A DNA stretch of 64,000 bases from Diadophis punctatus similis (taxonomy: Eukaryota > Chordata > Lepidosauria > Squamata > Dipsadidae): contig JALIGW010000003.1 of the NCBI GenBank assembly GCA_023053685.1, positions 142,998,008 to 143,062,007 on the forward strand. Direction: 5' to 3'. The first letter of the stretch is position 1. The number at the start of each line of letters is the position of its first letter. This document shows, piece after piece, positions 33,139 through 45,254 of this stretch. The notes below the pieces were generated by a model, which worked only from the letters and a program-made list of their open reading frames with translations, was not told the origin of the DNA and searched no databases. The position numbers and the translations under genes were made by a program.

Positions 33139-34261
33139 CTCGCCTTTTACAAACTTTTGTCATGAGTGTATATTGCAATCACGTCATGGACTATTCTCAT
33201 TTTATCTTGATTCCACACAAAACCTCTATATTTACCATGATTCCACAACAAAATGACATTTACTATGTAACAAAACCAATACGTGATAGTCAATTTAAAT
33301 GCAATTTAAATACTATTATGGGGGTGAAGCATAATTAATTTTAAAATCATATTTAAGTGGCTTTTAGTTTGTGATCTCCTGCCTCATTTAACGTAAAAAG
33401 AACATCACTAAATCATTTACTTTGCTTATAAGGGAAGCTCAATTTCAATTCTTGTGTTTAGCATTTTTATTTCCCTGCTTTTTTTAAAAAAAAAAACATC
33501 CTCTAGTTCCCATCATAACACTGTAAAATATGAAACAGGCCTTTCTCACAAAAATCTTTTAGGAGTTGAGATTTCTATTTAATAACTGCATAAAATGTGT
33601 TCAAATGACCACATGACTGTACAAATAAGTGAAAATTACAGCCTACAGTTTTAGTAGAGATATATTTCTTTCTTTCTTTGTGTACAAAAAGAGTAATGTT
33701 TGGATCATGACTCCATGTTTGCTATATTGTGGATCCCTGTGAATGCCTATGATAATGTTCCTATTTCACTTCCTATTTTATTTCCATGTTGTATGTAAAC
33801 ATGAAGTTAGACTACACAGGAGTGATATCATCTGTCACAATGTGATATAGCTACGGTGGCAGCATCTGGCACTTAAACTGTGGTAAGTCATCAAAACACT
33901 TAAGTATGTGCTTAACTTTAATTTATAATGAACATTTGACTTGAGTGGATGTTACACATGATTACATGAATATAAACAGTATAATCCAAAGACTTTAGAA
34001 GATAAGAGGTTATGCTATAGACTGCTTAACAGAGCTGAAAAGTACATGGTTTTATCACTTTATGAGGCTTGATTTTTTTTTATGGTGAGAAAGAATAATA
34101 TCTCTTTATCCACATAAGAAAGAAGATAGAGAAAAAAAATGACAAAAAAGTAATTTTAAGTTGGAAAAAATATCTTACCAAATAAAACATATTCTGTAGT
34201 TCAATAGCATTCTTTAATCAAGTGGAAATTGCTCTGTGTTTTGCATCACATGGAAAGGCTA
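33139..34261. other. Unique AT-rich non-coding DNA
   Basis: Nothing recognised. Confidence 0.4.
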
Positions 34262-34269
34262 CTGTAGAT

Positions 34270-34404
34270 CAGGGCTGTCAAACTCCCAGCCTGTGGGCCA
34301 GATGTGTCACGTGCTGGCCACACCCATGTCTGGTTTAGCAAAGGGGGGGGAAGTCCCGATATGTCACATGATGCCGCTGTGATGAGGTGAGTTTGACACT
34401 CCTG
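34270..34404. mobile_element. hAT-like MITE, GTCAAACTC family
   Basis: 135 bases with ends CAGGGCTGTCAAACTCCC and, inverted, CAGGAGTGTCAAACTCACC. Exact 8-base duplication CTGTAGAT (34262-34269 and 34405-34412). Confidence 0.93.
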
Positions 34405-34435
34405 CTGTAGATGAAAGCTGTCACAGCTTTGTGCA

Positions 34436-34502
34436 TCTGGGCTGGGGAATTCTGGGAGTTGAAATTCACACTTCTTAAAGTTGCCAGATTTGAAAAACAC
34501 TG
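34436..34502. mobile_element. Half copy of the palindromic hAT MITE
   Basis: GGCTGGGGAATTCTGGGAGT to GAAAAACACTG matches one arm of 25686-25821. The other arm is missing. Confidence 0.7.
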
Positions 34503-34512
34503 ATCTGCATCC

Positions 34513-35066
34513 ACACATCACGCATATATCAGCTATTGTATGGAATTAATTTAGAAAGCAGGCCCCAATTACCATGTTCCAAACTTGGATCAAATAACAA
34601 AAACATACTGAATATGCAATCATGCCATTAGAAAAAGGTGACTTCACCTCTAGTAGACTTGCAACTGTGGGTGTCTTCCATGGAACTGAAATTCATGTAG
34701 ACATAAGCATTAGAAAGAAGTCATCATATGGCATAATATCATTATACAATTGATGTGCAATCTAAAATTTATGTCAGTCATGAGATGAGACTGATGTAAA
34801 TTATATATTTCACATAGGTTTCATGACACATGAGTTATCATTCCCCTCTTCCCTTTGCAAAGCTCCTGATGTTTGAAATATGTCATAATACCAGTGTGAT
34901 TTAGACTTTGGGAATCAATTAACTTCTATGAGATAATTTTGTGAGTTGTTGAAAATTAGAAATCAAGATTTCTGTAAAAGTATTCATGATCCTGTGGCAA
35001 AGAGAAGAACCAACTTCAATTCTTGCTCTGTCAAAATTAAATACTAATAAAGAACCAGAATGGATG
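34513..35066. other. Unique non-coding DNA
   Basis: Nothing recognised. Confidence 0.4.
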
Positions 35067-35074
35067 TCCTAGTT

Positions 35075-35339
35075 CCATGATGGCGAAACTATGGCACGCG
35101 TGCCAGAGGTGGCATGCAGCGCCTTCTCTGTGGGCATGTGAGCCATTGCCCCAGTTCAGCTCTGCCATGCATGCGCCTGCGCCTGTGCCTCCCGCTGGGG
35201 GTGTGGTGTGTGCAGGGGGCCCATACGTGCATGCACAGGGACGGGGCGCATGCACGGGAGCTACGCATGCATTACATTTTGGGGGTTCGGATGCACATGC
35301 ACTTTGAGCACTCGGTCCGGAAAAGGTTAGTCATCACTG
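35075..35339. mobile_element. hAT-like MITE, GATGGCGAA family
   Basis: 265 bases, left CCATGATGGCGAAACTATGG, right AAAAGGTTAGTCATCACTG. Exact 8-base duplication TCCTAGTT (35067-35074 and 35340-35347). The GC-rich interior yields spurious ORFs. Confidence 0.9.
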
Positions 35340-35519
35340 TCCTAGTTAATAAGATCAAATTGAAAGTAGCCACCCCAATCCCATTCACAAGATATCAACA
35401 TCTATGAGAGTCTGATTCCACATCTACTGTATGTCCTAGGAATGCTGCTGGGCTGACTTCCCACGTTATGAAAAAAATAATAATTAAGCAATTATTCTAT
35501 TCCATAGGTATCTCCTATA

Positions 35520-35876
35520 CAGGTTGCCCTTGACTTACGACCACATTTGTTGAGTGAGTTTTGCCCCATTTTATGACATTTCTTGCCACAGTTGTTAAGT
35601 GAATCATTATAGTTGTTAAGTTAGTAACACGGTTGCTAAGTGAATCTGACTTTCCCATTGATTTTGCTTGTCAGAAGGTCACAAAAAGTGATCACATGAC
35701 CCTGGGACACTGCAACCATCATAAATATGAGTTGATTGCCAAGCATCTGAATTTTGATCACGTGATCATGGGGATGCTACAAAGTGGTAAGTGTGAAAAT
35801 GGTCATAAGTCACTTTTTCAGTGCCGTTATAACTTTGAACAGTCACTAAATGAATTGTTGTAAGGCGAGGACCACT
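35520..35876. mobile_element. pogo/Tigger-like non-autonomous transposon
   Basis: Left CAGGTTGCCCTTGACTTACG preceded by TA; the right end is diverged near GGCGAGGACCACTTATA. Same family as 11108-11496. Confidence 0.75.
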
Positions 35877-36185
35877 TATATTATATCTGACAGGATAATT
35901 GTTTAATTCCCCCTAACTTCCCTTTTTTAGCATCTGAAAAAAAACACACACACCCTTCCCTAGTCTTACACAATTTGATGAATTTCTGTCTTGTTTCCTC
36001 AACATTTGCTGTGCTTCTGTGTACAGAGATGGTGCCACAGAGGGGCATGATGTTTTAAGTGAAGTATTTTTATTCACTGAAAAGGCCTGCATGGAACACA
36101 CAAACAAACACACATATAGCATATGCATGCTTTCTTTTTATTCTTCCTCCAAGAATTATGTATTTTATCTTTTTTTTAAGATGAA
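35877..36185. other. Unique non-coding DNA
   Basis: Nothing recognised. Confidence 0.35.
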
Positions 36186-36632
36186 AGGGATAAAAGGACC
36201 ATCCCTTTGTGACCATCTGCTCACTGCATTCCTCCCAGCGCCCTGTGAGATCGCACAGAGTCGGCCTCCTCCAGGTCCTGTTAGCTAAACAATGTCTGCT
36301 GGCGGGTCCGTGGGGGAGGGCCTTCTCTGTAGCGGCTCCGACTCTTTGGAACCAACTGCCGCCCGAGATCCGTACTACCCCCATCTTACTGGCCTTCCGA
36401 AAAGAGCTTAAGACCTGGCTTTTCCGGCAGGCATGGGGCCAATGACCCGAAGATGTGGTCTTGTTAGATCGGCCCATGTATGCATGTTGGAGTGAAAGTT
36501 CTTTTTAAATAATGATTGTATTTCTTAATATGTTTTTAAAATTGTTTTACTGAATGTTGATTTTATACCTTACTGTGAGCCGCCCAGAGTCCCTCTGGGA
36601 GTTGGGCGGCATAGAAATTTTAATAAATTCAA
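36186..36632 (+). mobile_element. L2-like LINE 3' end
   Basis: Encodes the ORF2 C-terminal tail GRAFSVAAPTLWNQLPPEIR and FRKELKTWLFRQAW, then the typical 3' UTR GTGAGCCGCCCAGAGTCCCT and GGGCGGCATAGAAATTTTAA. 5' truncated; ORF stops after about 80 residues. Confidence 0.85.
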
Positions 36633-37698
36633 ATTAAAAGAACTAAGAGAAGTTGACCAGAGAGACAATGACAGCAGTCTCTTAAGATCCTTTCTATGAT
36701 GCTCTCAGGCAGAAGGATTTAATCTCATCAATTCCCCTCTTCCGCCACTGTGAATGATTTCCCCTCCCTCCTTCAGGTACCAAAACAAAGTTATTGAAAT
36801 GCATATACATTTGGTCTGTGGCCTCTTGGGGTCAAATATGCATTGACCACCCTTCAGAAAACTCAGGTGGCCGTTTTCCACATGCTAAATCATCAATCAA
36901 AGCTGTAAGCATGGGGATGAGCAAGGAAAGACAGCGGTACAGATTGTACAGATTGTTTAAAAGGCCTGGACAGCTGGCCTGCTTCAGGAGTTCCTTTCTA
37001 AGAATGTGGCTTTTGGCCTTCCGTGTTAAAAAGGAATTAAATTCAGAAGTTAGACACTATAGCACACCCGTACGTCTGTTCACTTTAGTGGATAAAATAG
37101 GCACAATTCGACCTGCTGGATCCACCCCCCCACTCTGACACTTAAGGTCACATCTCCTCAATGATAAAGGGGCCTGAAAGATACCTAACATTTGTGGTTT
37201 TTCATTTCAGACCATTTTTCCCCTGATCTTGATCTGTCAATAATTGATTTTTGTTGTGTGCGTGGTAGAAAAGGACAAAGAGGATACAGAACACCGGAAA
37301 AAGAATGGTAAAGATCAACATTACAAAGGGTGGCTTTTTTTTTTCAGAGAGAGAGAGAGAAAAGCAATATATGCTGTGAGGGGGGAAGGAAGCATAATTG
37401 AAATTCTCCTCCTCCTCCTGAATGTATCGTCTCTACCAAAGTCTATAAAATATATTCCAAACAATGTCGTGTCACAGTCTATATTCCAGTAACAAATGAG
37501 ATCATCGGGTTCATTATATTTGCTTTTCAAGAAATTGTGAGCCTGGCTCGGCATGGCCAAAGAAGAAAATGTGATTGGAAGCAAAAAGGCATTATATCAA
37601 TCAATCTCTCACCCAAACATCTGAAAATGGATGATCTCTACCAAATCCCACATTAAAACTCTAAATTTTGGAACAGGGGGAAAAACACCCCCATCTTA
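36633..37698. other. Unique DNA; candidate conserved non-coding element
   Basis: Repeat-free from about 36660 to 37240, with a PBX/MEIS-like AATCATCAATCAAAG at about 36886-36900 and a CCACCCTTCAG block. A 114-codon ORF at 36794 has no domain and is unlikely to be real. Conservation is untested. Confidence 0.25.
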
Positions 37699-37700
37699 TA

Positions 37701-38227
37701 CAGGTAGTCCTCAATTTACAAAAGTTCACTTAGTATCCGTTCAAAATTACAACAGCGCTGAAAAAGGTGATTTATGATGGTTTTTCCACACAAATGACCA
37801 TTGCAGCATTCACATACCCCATTTTCCCCAAAATAAGGCATCCCCTGATAATAAGCCCAATCGGGCTTTTGAGTGCATGGCAATAAGGCCAAGCGCTTAT
37901 TTCAGGGTTCAAAAAATATAAGACAGGGTCTTATTTTGGGGGAAACATAGTAGTCACCTGATCAAAATTCAGATGCTCGACAGCTGAGTCATATTTATGA
38001 CCCTTGCAGTGTTCTGGGGTCATGCGATCCCCTTTTGCGACCTTCTGAGAAGCAAAGCCTATGGGGAAGCCAGATTCACTTAACAACCTTGTTGCTAATT
38101 TAACAACTGCAGTGATTCACTTAACAACTGCGGCAAGAAAAGTCTGGGGCAAAGCTCAATTAACAAACATCTCACTTAACAATGGAAATGTTGGTCTCAA
38201 TTGTGGTCGTAAGCCAAGGACTATCTA
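37701..38227. mobile_element. pogo/Tigger-like transposon, with a nested MITE
   Basis: Left end CAGGTAGTCCTCAATTTAC preceded by TA; right end GTAAGCCAAGGACTATC. The interior matches 11108-11496 in the opposite orientation, interrupted at 37817-37950. Confidence 0.75.
37817..37950. mobile_element. Tc1/mariner-like MITE nested in the pogo-like element
   Basis: Ends CCCCATTTTCCCCAAAATAA and TTATTTTGGGGGAAACATAG, flanked by TA on both sides (37815-37816 and 37951-37952). Removing it with one TA leaves the host element's ACATAGTCACCTGATC continuous. Confidence 0.85.
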
Positions 38228-38230
38228 GAC

Positions 38231-38305
38231 CAAAGCTATGCTGGCTGGAGAATTCTTGGAGTTGAAGTCCACAAGTCTTAAAGTTGCCAAGTTTGAAGAC
38301 CTCTG
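38231..38305. mobile_element. Short derivative of the palindromic hAT MITE
   Basis: 75 bases, from CAAAGCTATGCTGGCTGG to GAAGACCTCTG, with an exact 8-base duplication ATCTAGAC (38223-38230 and 38306-38313). It keeps one arm and little of the other. Confidence 0.85.
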
Positions 38306-38313
38306 ATCTAGAC

Positions 38314-39145
38314 TCAATAGATTTCTCATCAGAAATAAACATGCTGGAAGCAGGAAGAAAATCCAGGAACCTTAAAATACTTGCTTTCACAGTTCTTAAT
38401 TACTTTACAAAAGGGTTTTACACATGTTGTGGTTTTTATTTCATCCAAAATCAAATGCATTATAATACGGCAGGTCTAATTGCTAAGCGACTCCAGAGAT
38501 ATGGAAAGGCAGTTTCATAGTGCCTGGACCCATGCTGATCTGATGATGTCTAGATGGAAAGTTACATTAATACAATAAAAAATCAGGCCAAATATAATTT
38601 TCAACTTGTTTATATTAATTTATCTTTTTTCCCCTACTTGTCGCTAGATTAGGATCTTAATCCGCATGCTCATGGTCACAACATTTTAAGTGGCTGGGAA
38701 CCTCTGTGGAAGTTAGTTTTTCTCATTTGCTTTTCAGCTTCTTGGCAAGCATTTCTGCCTTAAGTGAGGTTTGATGTTTTTAAATAAGACCTTGACTCTA
38801 GTTGTTGGGAGTCAGGTGGTCTGCAAATTTCATAAAAAATAAAGAATTGTTTCGGTTCAGTTTTTAATCCTTGCTATTGTTTTAATTTCTGTTTGTTCAC
38901 AATTTAGAATAGGAAAGAGCAATATATACTTCACTTCCTACTCAGCCCCAAATGTAAAATAGTGGGAATATCATTCTTAGGCATTTGAAAAGTTATACAG
39001 CTCTTAATTCAATGGGTGTTAATGCTGAACGATTAACTATCTGTAATCAATTAGTCCCAAAATCAATCAAACCTGGTCAGATTAGAGAATAATATAACAT
39101 ATTGTCTAAAATAAAATAGATACATAATAGTATATTATGTAAGTC
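38314..39145. other. Unique non-coding DNA
   Basis: Nothing recognised. Confidence 0.4.
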
Positions 39146-39149
39146 CCTG

Positions 39150-39395
39150 TGGATTTTACTCCACTAGTCAATGCCAACTATAGGAGGCGGTATTCATCTC
39201 CATTTCAAGGCCATGGAGCCAGTGCTGTCCAAAGACATTTCCGTGGTCATGTGGTCAGCATGACATTACGGAGCACTGTTACCTTTCCACTGAAGTGTGT
39301 ACCTGTTTATCTACTCACATTTGCAGGTTTTCAAACTGTTAGGTTGGCAGGAGCTGGGGCAAGAACAGGAGCTCACCCCATTGCTAATAATAATC
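39150..39395. repeat. Probable dispersed squamate repeat
   Basis: Moderately GC-rich block (CTCCATTTCAAGGCCATGGA, CATGTGGTCAGCATGACATT, TTCAAACTGTTAGGTTGGCA, GGAGCTCACCCC) that resembles a widespread squamate interspersed repeat by general recall. No second copy in this window, so the call is tentative. Confidence 0.4.
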
Positions 39396-39399
39396 TGCC

Positions 39400-39490
39400 T
39401 ATTCCAAGTTCTTGCAAAGGACTTGATAGGTGGATAAAAATGCCAACTCCAGTGTGAACATCTGGCTGACTGTGTGACCAACCTCAGTAA
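39400..39490 (+). repeat. Dispersed repeat of unassigned class, copy 2
   Basis: GGACTTGATAGGTGGATAAA, CATCTGGCTGACTGTG and TGACCAACCTCAG match 12295-12402 and 40083-40160. Confidence 0.55.
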
Positions 39491-39510
39491 CTTGATGGTT
39501 GGGTTATGAG

Positions 39511-40004
39511 CAGGGGCGGGTTCCTAATTTTTTTACTACCACTCGGTGGGCGTGGCTTATTTTGTGGGCGTGGCTTGCCCGGGTGGGCGTGGCTTCTCGG
39601 ACTGCTGAAGGGAGGAGAACTGAGATAGGTCCTGCTGCCCATTCCCACTCCCCTCAGCAGCTCGAGAAGCCTCGAACGTGCAAAAATGCCTAGGATCATC
39701 ACCGCACGTTCGTGGCTTCTCGGACTGCTGAAGGGAGGGGAATGGAGATAGCTCCTGCCGCCCATTCTTTCAGTGTCTCATACACTCCCTCAGCCATCCT
39801 CCCCTGCTTGGACTCACTGTGGGGTAGGAAGGCAGTGCATGAGCAGTGCCGGAAACTCGGCTTCTGGGCATGCGCAGAAGAATTTTTAAAAAAAAAAATG
39901 GCGGCGCCCAGGCACCGGCAACCGACCTCACCGATACTTTGACGTCACCAGCGGGCCGCTACCGGTGCTATAGAGTGGACCACACTGGTAGGAACCCACC
40001 ACTG
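39511..40004. mobile_element. hAT-like MITE, GGTGGGTTCC family, long form
   Basis: 494 bases with ends CAGGGGCGGGTTCCTAATTT and, inverted, CAGTGGTGGGTTCCTACC. Flanked by GTTATGAG and GTTGTGTG (6 of 8). GTGGGCGTGGCTT repeats near its left side and a duplicated GTGGCTTCTCGGACTGCTGA block lies in the middle. Confidence 0.85.
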
Positions 40005-40082
40005 GTTGTGTGGCTTGGTTGGTGCGAAGAGGATGAGAGCTATGCCAGAGGTTCAAACCATAACGGACAGGTCACATCAGAG

Positions 40083-40160
40083 AAGCCAGGGACTCAATAG
40101 GTGGACAAAAATGCCAAATATAATCTAAACATCTGATTGACTGTGCAACCAACCATAACC
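40083..40160 (+). repeat. Dispersed repeat of unassigned class, copy 3
   Basis: GGGACTCAATAGGTGGACAA, then CATCTGATTGACTGTGCAAC and CAACCATAACC. Lies about 680 bases from copy 2 in the same orientation. Confidence 0.5.
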
Positions 40161-42379
40161 AACAAATAACAAATACTCTATTGGTTCGGGGCAATTCCTT
40201 CTCTTTCCTGACAAGGTTCTATTCCTTTGTTGCCCAGCTATTTTTTCCCCCCATGAGATAGAAAGAATAAATGTCCACAGAAAACAGTAGGAAACTCTGG
40301 ATTTTTCACTCTTATCTAATAAATGGAATTTCTGTCCAGTGCTAAATAAACTTGGAAAGTGCATCATCCAACAATGGAATAGGATAAAGTAAGGTGGTCT
40401 TTTCCCCCTTAAGTTAAATCTTTAAGGTTAACGTTGTTTGGATGCTGATTTCTTTTTTTAAAGGAAATAATCTTGCAGTAGGAGGCTTAATCTTTTAAGG
40501 CTTTGAATCTTTAGAATACTGTATTTACTGTAGGAACATTTATACCTAACTAATACACTTGCTCTAAGAAGGATTGTAAAGAGATTGCCGTTCAGCTCAG
40601 TTATACCTGCTTACTATTATGCTCCCATAAGACATTGTGATTGTTTTACCATGTTCCCACAAGATGGAACTTTTTCCAGTAGACACAAGTTAACTCTCTT
40701 AGTGTTCATCACCACAGAGGACAATATTCATCCCTACACAAAGAGTCCCCATAGGCCCTTTTCAATTTAATTCTTTCCTCCCAAATTAATACTTCTGATG
40801 GAGGTATATAGGCCTTTGCTTGGGGCTGAATATCACCCAGCGAGAGAACATATCATTATGAAAGGAAGTGAGGCAAAAAGAGGCCCCCAAACAGCTCTTA
40901 AGTGCTTCTTCCTACCCCTAAATTGAAAGTGTCTGAAAAAGCAAAGAACAATAAAGGAAATAATCTCTCTTTCAATAATTGCTGTTGCTCTAATTGCTTC
41001 TTTGTACCCCAAACACTGAGGAACAGAAAAGAGAGAAGTCTGGATGGACATGAAATGCAAAAAGGAAAATGAAAGAGTGTAAACTTCACTTGGTTAGAGC
41101 TGTGAGGTTAAGAAGGCAGAGGGCTGAATTTGGACCGCACATTGTTTTATGCTAAATTAGCAATTATTTTCAGGGTGAAGTGGTTGTCTAAGGTTGTAGT
41201 CCTATGCCCAATAAGCCCTGTTGAACTGTTTACTGATAATTAGAGCTATTTCATTTGGAAGAGGAGATATAAATCTGGACTAGAAATTGCTTTCTCTCCT
41301 GTTAATGGTTACTTTTAGAGCGAATTCTTAGAATATTGCAATATAAATGAAAGAACTGTCCAGTTTTTGCTTGAAGATATCCAGCAAAGGACAGTCTACC
41401 ACCTCACTAGATAACTGATCCACTATTGAGCTACTCTGTTAAACATCCAAACAAAATTAGCTATTGGCTGCTGTCTATAGTTGATTTAGCCTCATCTGAA
41501 AACCGTTGTATAAAGCCATGTAATACTGAGATGGGAGGGAGTTGCATTAGCATAATTATTGGCAAACCAAAGCAACACATAACTGAAAAGCGTCATGCCC
41601 AGTTTTAAAGACAACCCCTCCCCAATATTGTAACATCAGTTATTACAATTATGAGATATAGCAGTTTTCTTGTGATTTGTGTTATACATTTTGGCAATAA
41701 AAACCAGAATATGTTTCTTGCTATCCCTAAATTTTGTTATTTGAATCCCTCAAATACAAGATTTGCTTTGAAATGTCTGAATGCATTTCCGAGCAGATAG
41801 CCAGCCTTGTGAAGTATTCCATCTCTTCTCTTTTTGTCAAGCCACATCTCCTCCTCGCTCCCACAAACCCAAATAACTGAAGAAACAGGCACCTTCTTTG
41901 GCTGTCCTTTTATCTTGGCACAATTCTCTATGACTCTTCTCCCAAAGGTTTTCCTAAAAGGCAACTGGACATCCTTGTTTTTATTCCTTTGAAAGTTAGA
42001 ACTGAAGAAATTCTTGGATAAGAAGCAAAATGTTTTCAAAAGGAAAATAAAACTCCAGAAAATCTAGTTGGGTTTTTGAACTGTTCTAAGTTGTACCCAT
42101 ATCTGTAGATGCATGGATATGTTTAGAGGTAAAATTCATGTTTGATAAGTTATAACATATTCAAAATTTTGGATGGATCAGACCAAAGGTCTGCAGAATT
42201 TCACATTTGCTCACTTGGTAGACTGAAATGAATCAAACCAACAGCCTCACTGCTGTTACTTGCTGGCAATTGCTATTCTTTTGGTATACTGAGGCTAAAC
42301 CAGGAAATCCCAATTCAACTTCTGAGAAGAATATCTGAGAAGAATAGCAACTGAATAGATGATTATCTATTTTTATTTA
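40161..42379. other. Mostly unique non-coding DNA
   Basis: Contains a possible ancient minus-strand CR1 remnant at about 41355-41520 (GGACAGTCTACCACCTCACT, TAACTGATCCACTATTGAGC) and a short member of the 15660 repeat family at 42005-42065. Otherwise nothing recognised. Confidence 0.4.
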
Positions 42380-42656
42380 TTAGAGTTTTTATCTTGCCTT
42401 TATTATTTTTATAAATAATACATTTATAATTATTGAGTTATACTCAATGTAATTCTTGAGTTATTTTATACATAACTCAAGGTGAAGATACCTACTCTTT
42501 CTTCCCCACCAAAACAACCCTGTGAGGTGGTTGGGATGAGAGAGAGGGACTGGGCCAAAGTCACCCAGCTGACTTTTATGGCTAATGCAGGATTAGATCT
42601 CACAGTCTCCACACTTCCATCCTGGTGCCTTAACCACTAGATCAAATTGACTCTCA
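42380..42656 (-). mobile_element. Sauria-type SINE
   Basis: Minus strand: GAGAGTCAATTTGATCTAGT head, GAGATCTAATCCTG B-box-like block, CTCTCTCATCCCAACCACCT middle. The tail end holds an internal AT-rich expansion. Confidence 0.75.
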
Positions 42657-42680
42657 CGCCTTCTACCTAGCAAGTATACC

Positions 42681-43010
42681 CAGGGGCGGGTTCCACTTAC
42701 CTTTCATGACATTTCGTGTGTGCCCGCTTGCTATGCTCATGTGCGTGCGTGTCCCGCCGCACGATTCTACTTCCGTGCATGCGCAGAAGGAAATTTGAAG
42801 CTGAAACACAGCTGAGAATCTATCCAAACCAGGAAAAAAGTGCCGATTCTACTTCCGCGCATGCGCAGAAGGACTTTTCAAGTCAAAAAAAGATGGTGGC
42901 GTGCATGGACCAGAAAAGACGGCACCGGAGCTGTCACGCCTAAATTGCATCATCAGCGGGCTGCTACTGGCGCGCCAGCACCGGACTGCACTGGTAGGAA
43001 CCCACCCCTG
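42681..43010. mobile_element. hAT-like MITE, GGTGGGTTCC family
   Basis: 330 bases with ends CAGGGGCGGGTTCCACTTAC and, inverted, CAGGGGTGGGTTCCTACCAG. Exact 8-base duplication AGTATACC (42673-42680 and 43011-43018). Two GCGCATGC palindromes at 42770-42789 and 42852-42871. Confidence 0.95.
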
Positions 43011-43018
43011 AGTATACC

Positions 43019-43582
43019 AAATAAAACGGAAGGTGATTCTTCTCCCCTCCCTCTGAATCTGACTAATAATTTAAATGAGTAAACATGTTTTATGGACCAA
43101 TTCCATGTATAAGAAAGATTTAAAAAAATGTTTGAAAAAGTTTGTTCAAATGAAAGCAGCTCCTGTAATAGCACATCACAGTCACCTGGTGAAATGATAT
43201 AGAAAATCGGTATGTGCAAGGTGGAAAACTTTTCCTCTGATGCCAAAACTGAATGATCAGTACTCCAGGGCAGCTGAACGATGCACAGATTCCAAATCTA
43301 GCACCTGGGTGGCAGGTTTGTCTGTGCCACTGCTGTGCCATGGGCAGAACATGCCAGATTCCCAGCTGCTTTATTTCAGGAGGGTAGGAAAAAGTATTGA
43401 ACCAGGATATAGGTCCATGATGCAATTAACAAGGTAACATTGGCAAAAGAGTAACCACATCTCCAAGGGTTTGTTCTGTTTGTTCTGAAAAATAAACGAG
43501 CAAACAAAAACAAAAGTTCAGTGTAGCATAGCCAGCAAAACATAAATATTGCAATGCCCAGAATTCTGGAACTTCCTTGTAC
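43019..43582. other. Unique non-coding DNA
   Basis: Nothing recognised. Confidence 0.4.
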
Positions 43583-43655
43583 AAACAAACAAACAAACAA
43601 ACAAACAAACAAACAAACAAACAAACAAACAAACAAACAAACAAACAAACAAACA
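43583..43655. repeat. (AAAC)n microsatellite
   Basis: About 18 AAAC units, not visibly attached to a SINE. Confidence 0.95.
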
Positions 43656-44682
43656 ATTTCATTTATATTCCACGTTACCTCCATGGAGCCCAAGGCACTG
43701 AATCTGCATGTGATGTGCTACCCAGACAGCAATCAGATATACATGCCTTTTAGATCACATCTTGGTTCCAAAGTTACATTTCTTTTTAATTCGATGCAGC
43801 TTTAATCCATTGTCCAAAACTGTCCTGTTAACTAATGGAGGATGAGAATAAATCAATATCATACGTATACCTCTTCTGATCGTCCTCTCAGCAATTTTAT
43901 ATAGTGCAATTCTAATCCAACCTCTCTCTATAAGAGTACGTCATAAGTCCCCCTTTTTCTATAATCTATACTAAGAGCACAAGTCATAAAATCATTTTCT
44001 TTTATATGCAAAAAGTCCACCAGGAGGTTCTAGTCATTGATGAATGTCAATAATGACATTCCCTAATCAAAGAAGTCAATTTGACTATCTCAGAAAGTTC
44101 TGTCAATTTTACCAACCATCCCTCTATGGTGGCTAATGCCAAATCTTTTCTTCTTTATTCATGCAATAATCTCTTCGTGCTTTTTCATGATTTCTGATCC
44201 TTTATTTCCTTCTTTCTATTTTTTTCTTTTTTCCATTTATTATATTTTTTCTTTGAATGTATTTCTTATACAGTATATGTAAAGTATTTTAATAAAATTA
44301 TTTTTTTATAAAAGAGAATACAGAAATGATCTATATACCCTTCAATGCATTAGCATGTTTATAAATTAGTTTTAGCGGTCACACAAGCTGTTGGCATTTT
44401 TTGAAAACTAAATTTGTGACTCTTTTTAGCTAAACCTTCCGCAGCTTATTTGTTCTGCAGGTCTGCTTGGCTCAGAATTCAGAGAGTTGAAATCCAAGTA
44501 TATTGTTGGTTTGTTAGGTTTTAGAAGATTGTGTTATCTTAGTCTCCCTTTTTTCCCACTAGAAATTATTACCATTAAGTACATTTTAAAATCAGTTTAG
44601 GATTCTATATACCATCAAAACTCTCATTGTCGTGACTTTTAACTGGGTGAAGTGATGTATCATAGGTCAATAAATTTTGAGC
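43656..44682. other. Unique AT-rich non-coding DNA
   Basis: Nothing recognised. Confidence 0.4.
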
Positions 44683-44690
44683 CAAGGAAC

Positions 44691-45013
44691 CAGTGGTGGG
44701 ATTCCAAATCTTTTCCTAGCGGTTCTATGAGAGCGCTCTTTGCGCATGCACTCTTTGCATGCGCTGCACTCAAAGACCACCCTCGGTGTCAGTGCTGGTG
44801 AGCTGAGCTGTTGTTTAGCTCAGCTGAGGTGCGGCAATCTGCTCTGCTGCACGGAATCAGCTGAGCTAAAAAACAGGGGAATATAGGACAGGGAACGGCG
44901 GGGGCGGGAGGGCGGGGCCAGCCAGAGGTGGTATTTGCCGGTTCTCCAAACTACTCAAAATTTCCGCTACCGGTTCACCTGAACCGATCCGATCTGGCTG
45001 TATACCATCTAGG
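44691..45013. mobile_element. hAT-like MITE, GGTGGGATTC family
   Basis: 323 bases, starting CAGTGGTGGGATTCCAAATC and ending TATACCATCTAGG. Exact 8-base duplication CAAGGAAC (44683-44690 and 45014-45021). Contains GCGCATGCACTCTTTGCATG and the shared TACTCAAAATTTCCGCTACC block. Confidence 0.93.
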
Positions 45014-45254
45014 CAAGGAACCTTAAATGAGATAACTTATAGAATGAATCCAAAATCTGAGACTCTTGACTCTTGAGGGAATGAAAGTTGAGAAGGTTGT
45101 GGCTACTTCAGTGCTACTGGGCTGCTGCTGTGTTGCTCTGATCTTCATTTTCAATATTCCATGGTAGTTTCCTAGCTAGTCTTTCAATGCTTTGCTTCCT
45201 CCTCCACCCAGGATCAGCCACTCACCTGCCTAGTAGAAAGAAAAGGGAAGGGGA

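Noticed and set aside
36209..36445. ORF with SVAAPTLWNQLPPEIR as a possible host exon
   Set aside because: It is the known C-terminal tail of an L2-like LINE and is followed by that LINE's 3' UTR.
36794..37138. 114-codon plus-strand ORF
   Set aside because: No recognisable domain, and no initiation or splice context; more likely non-coding.
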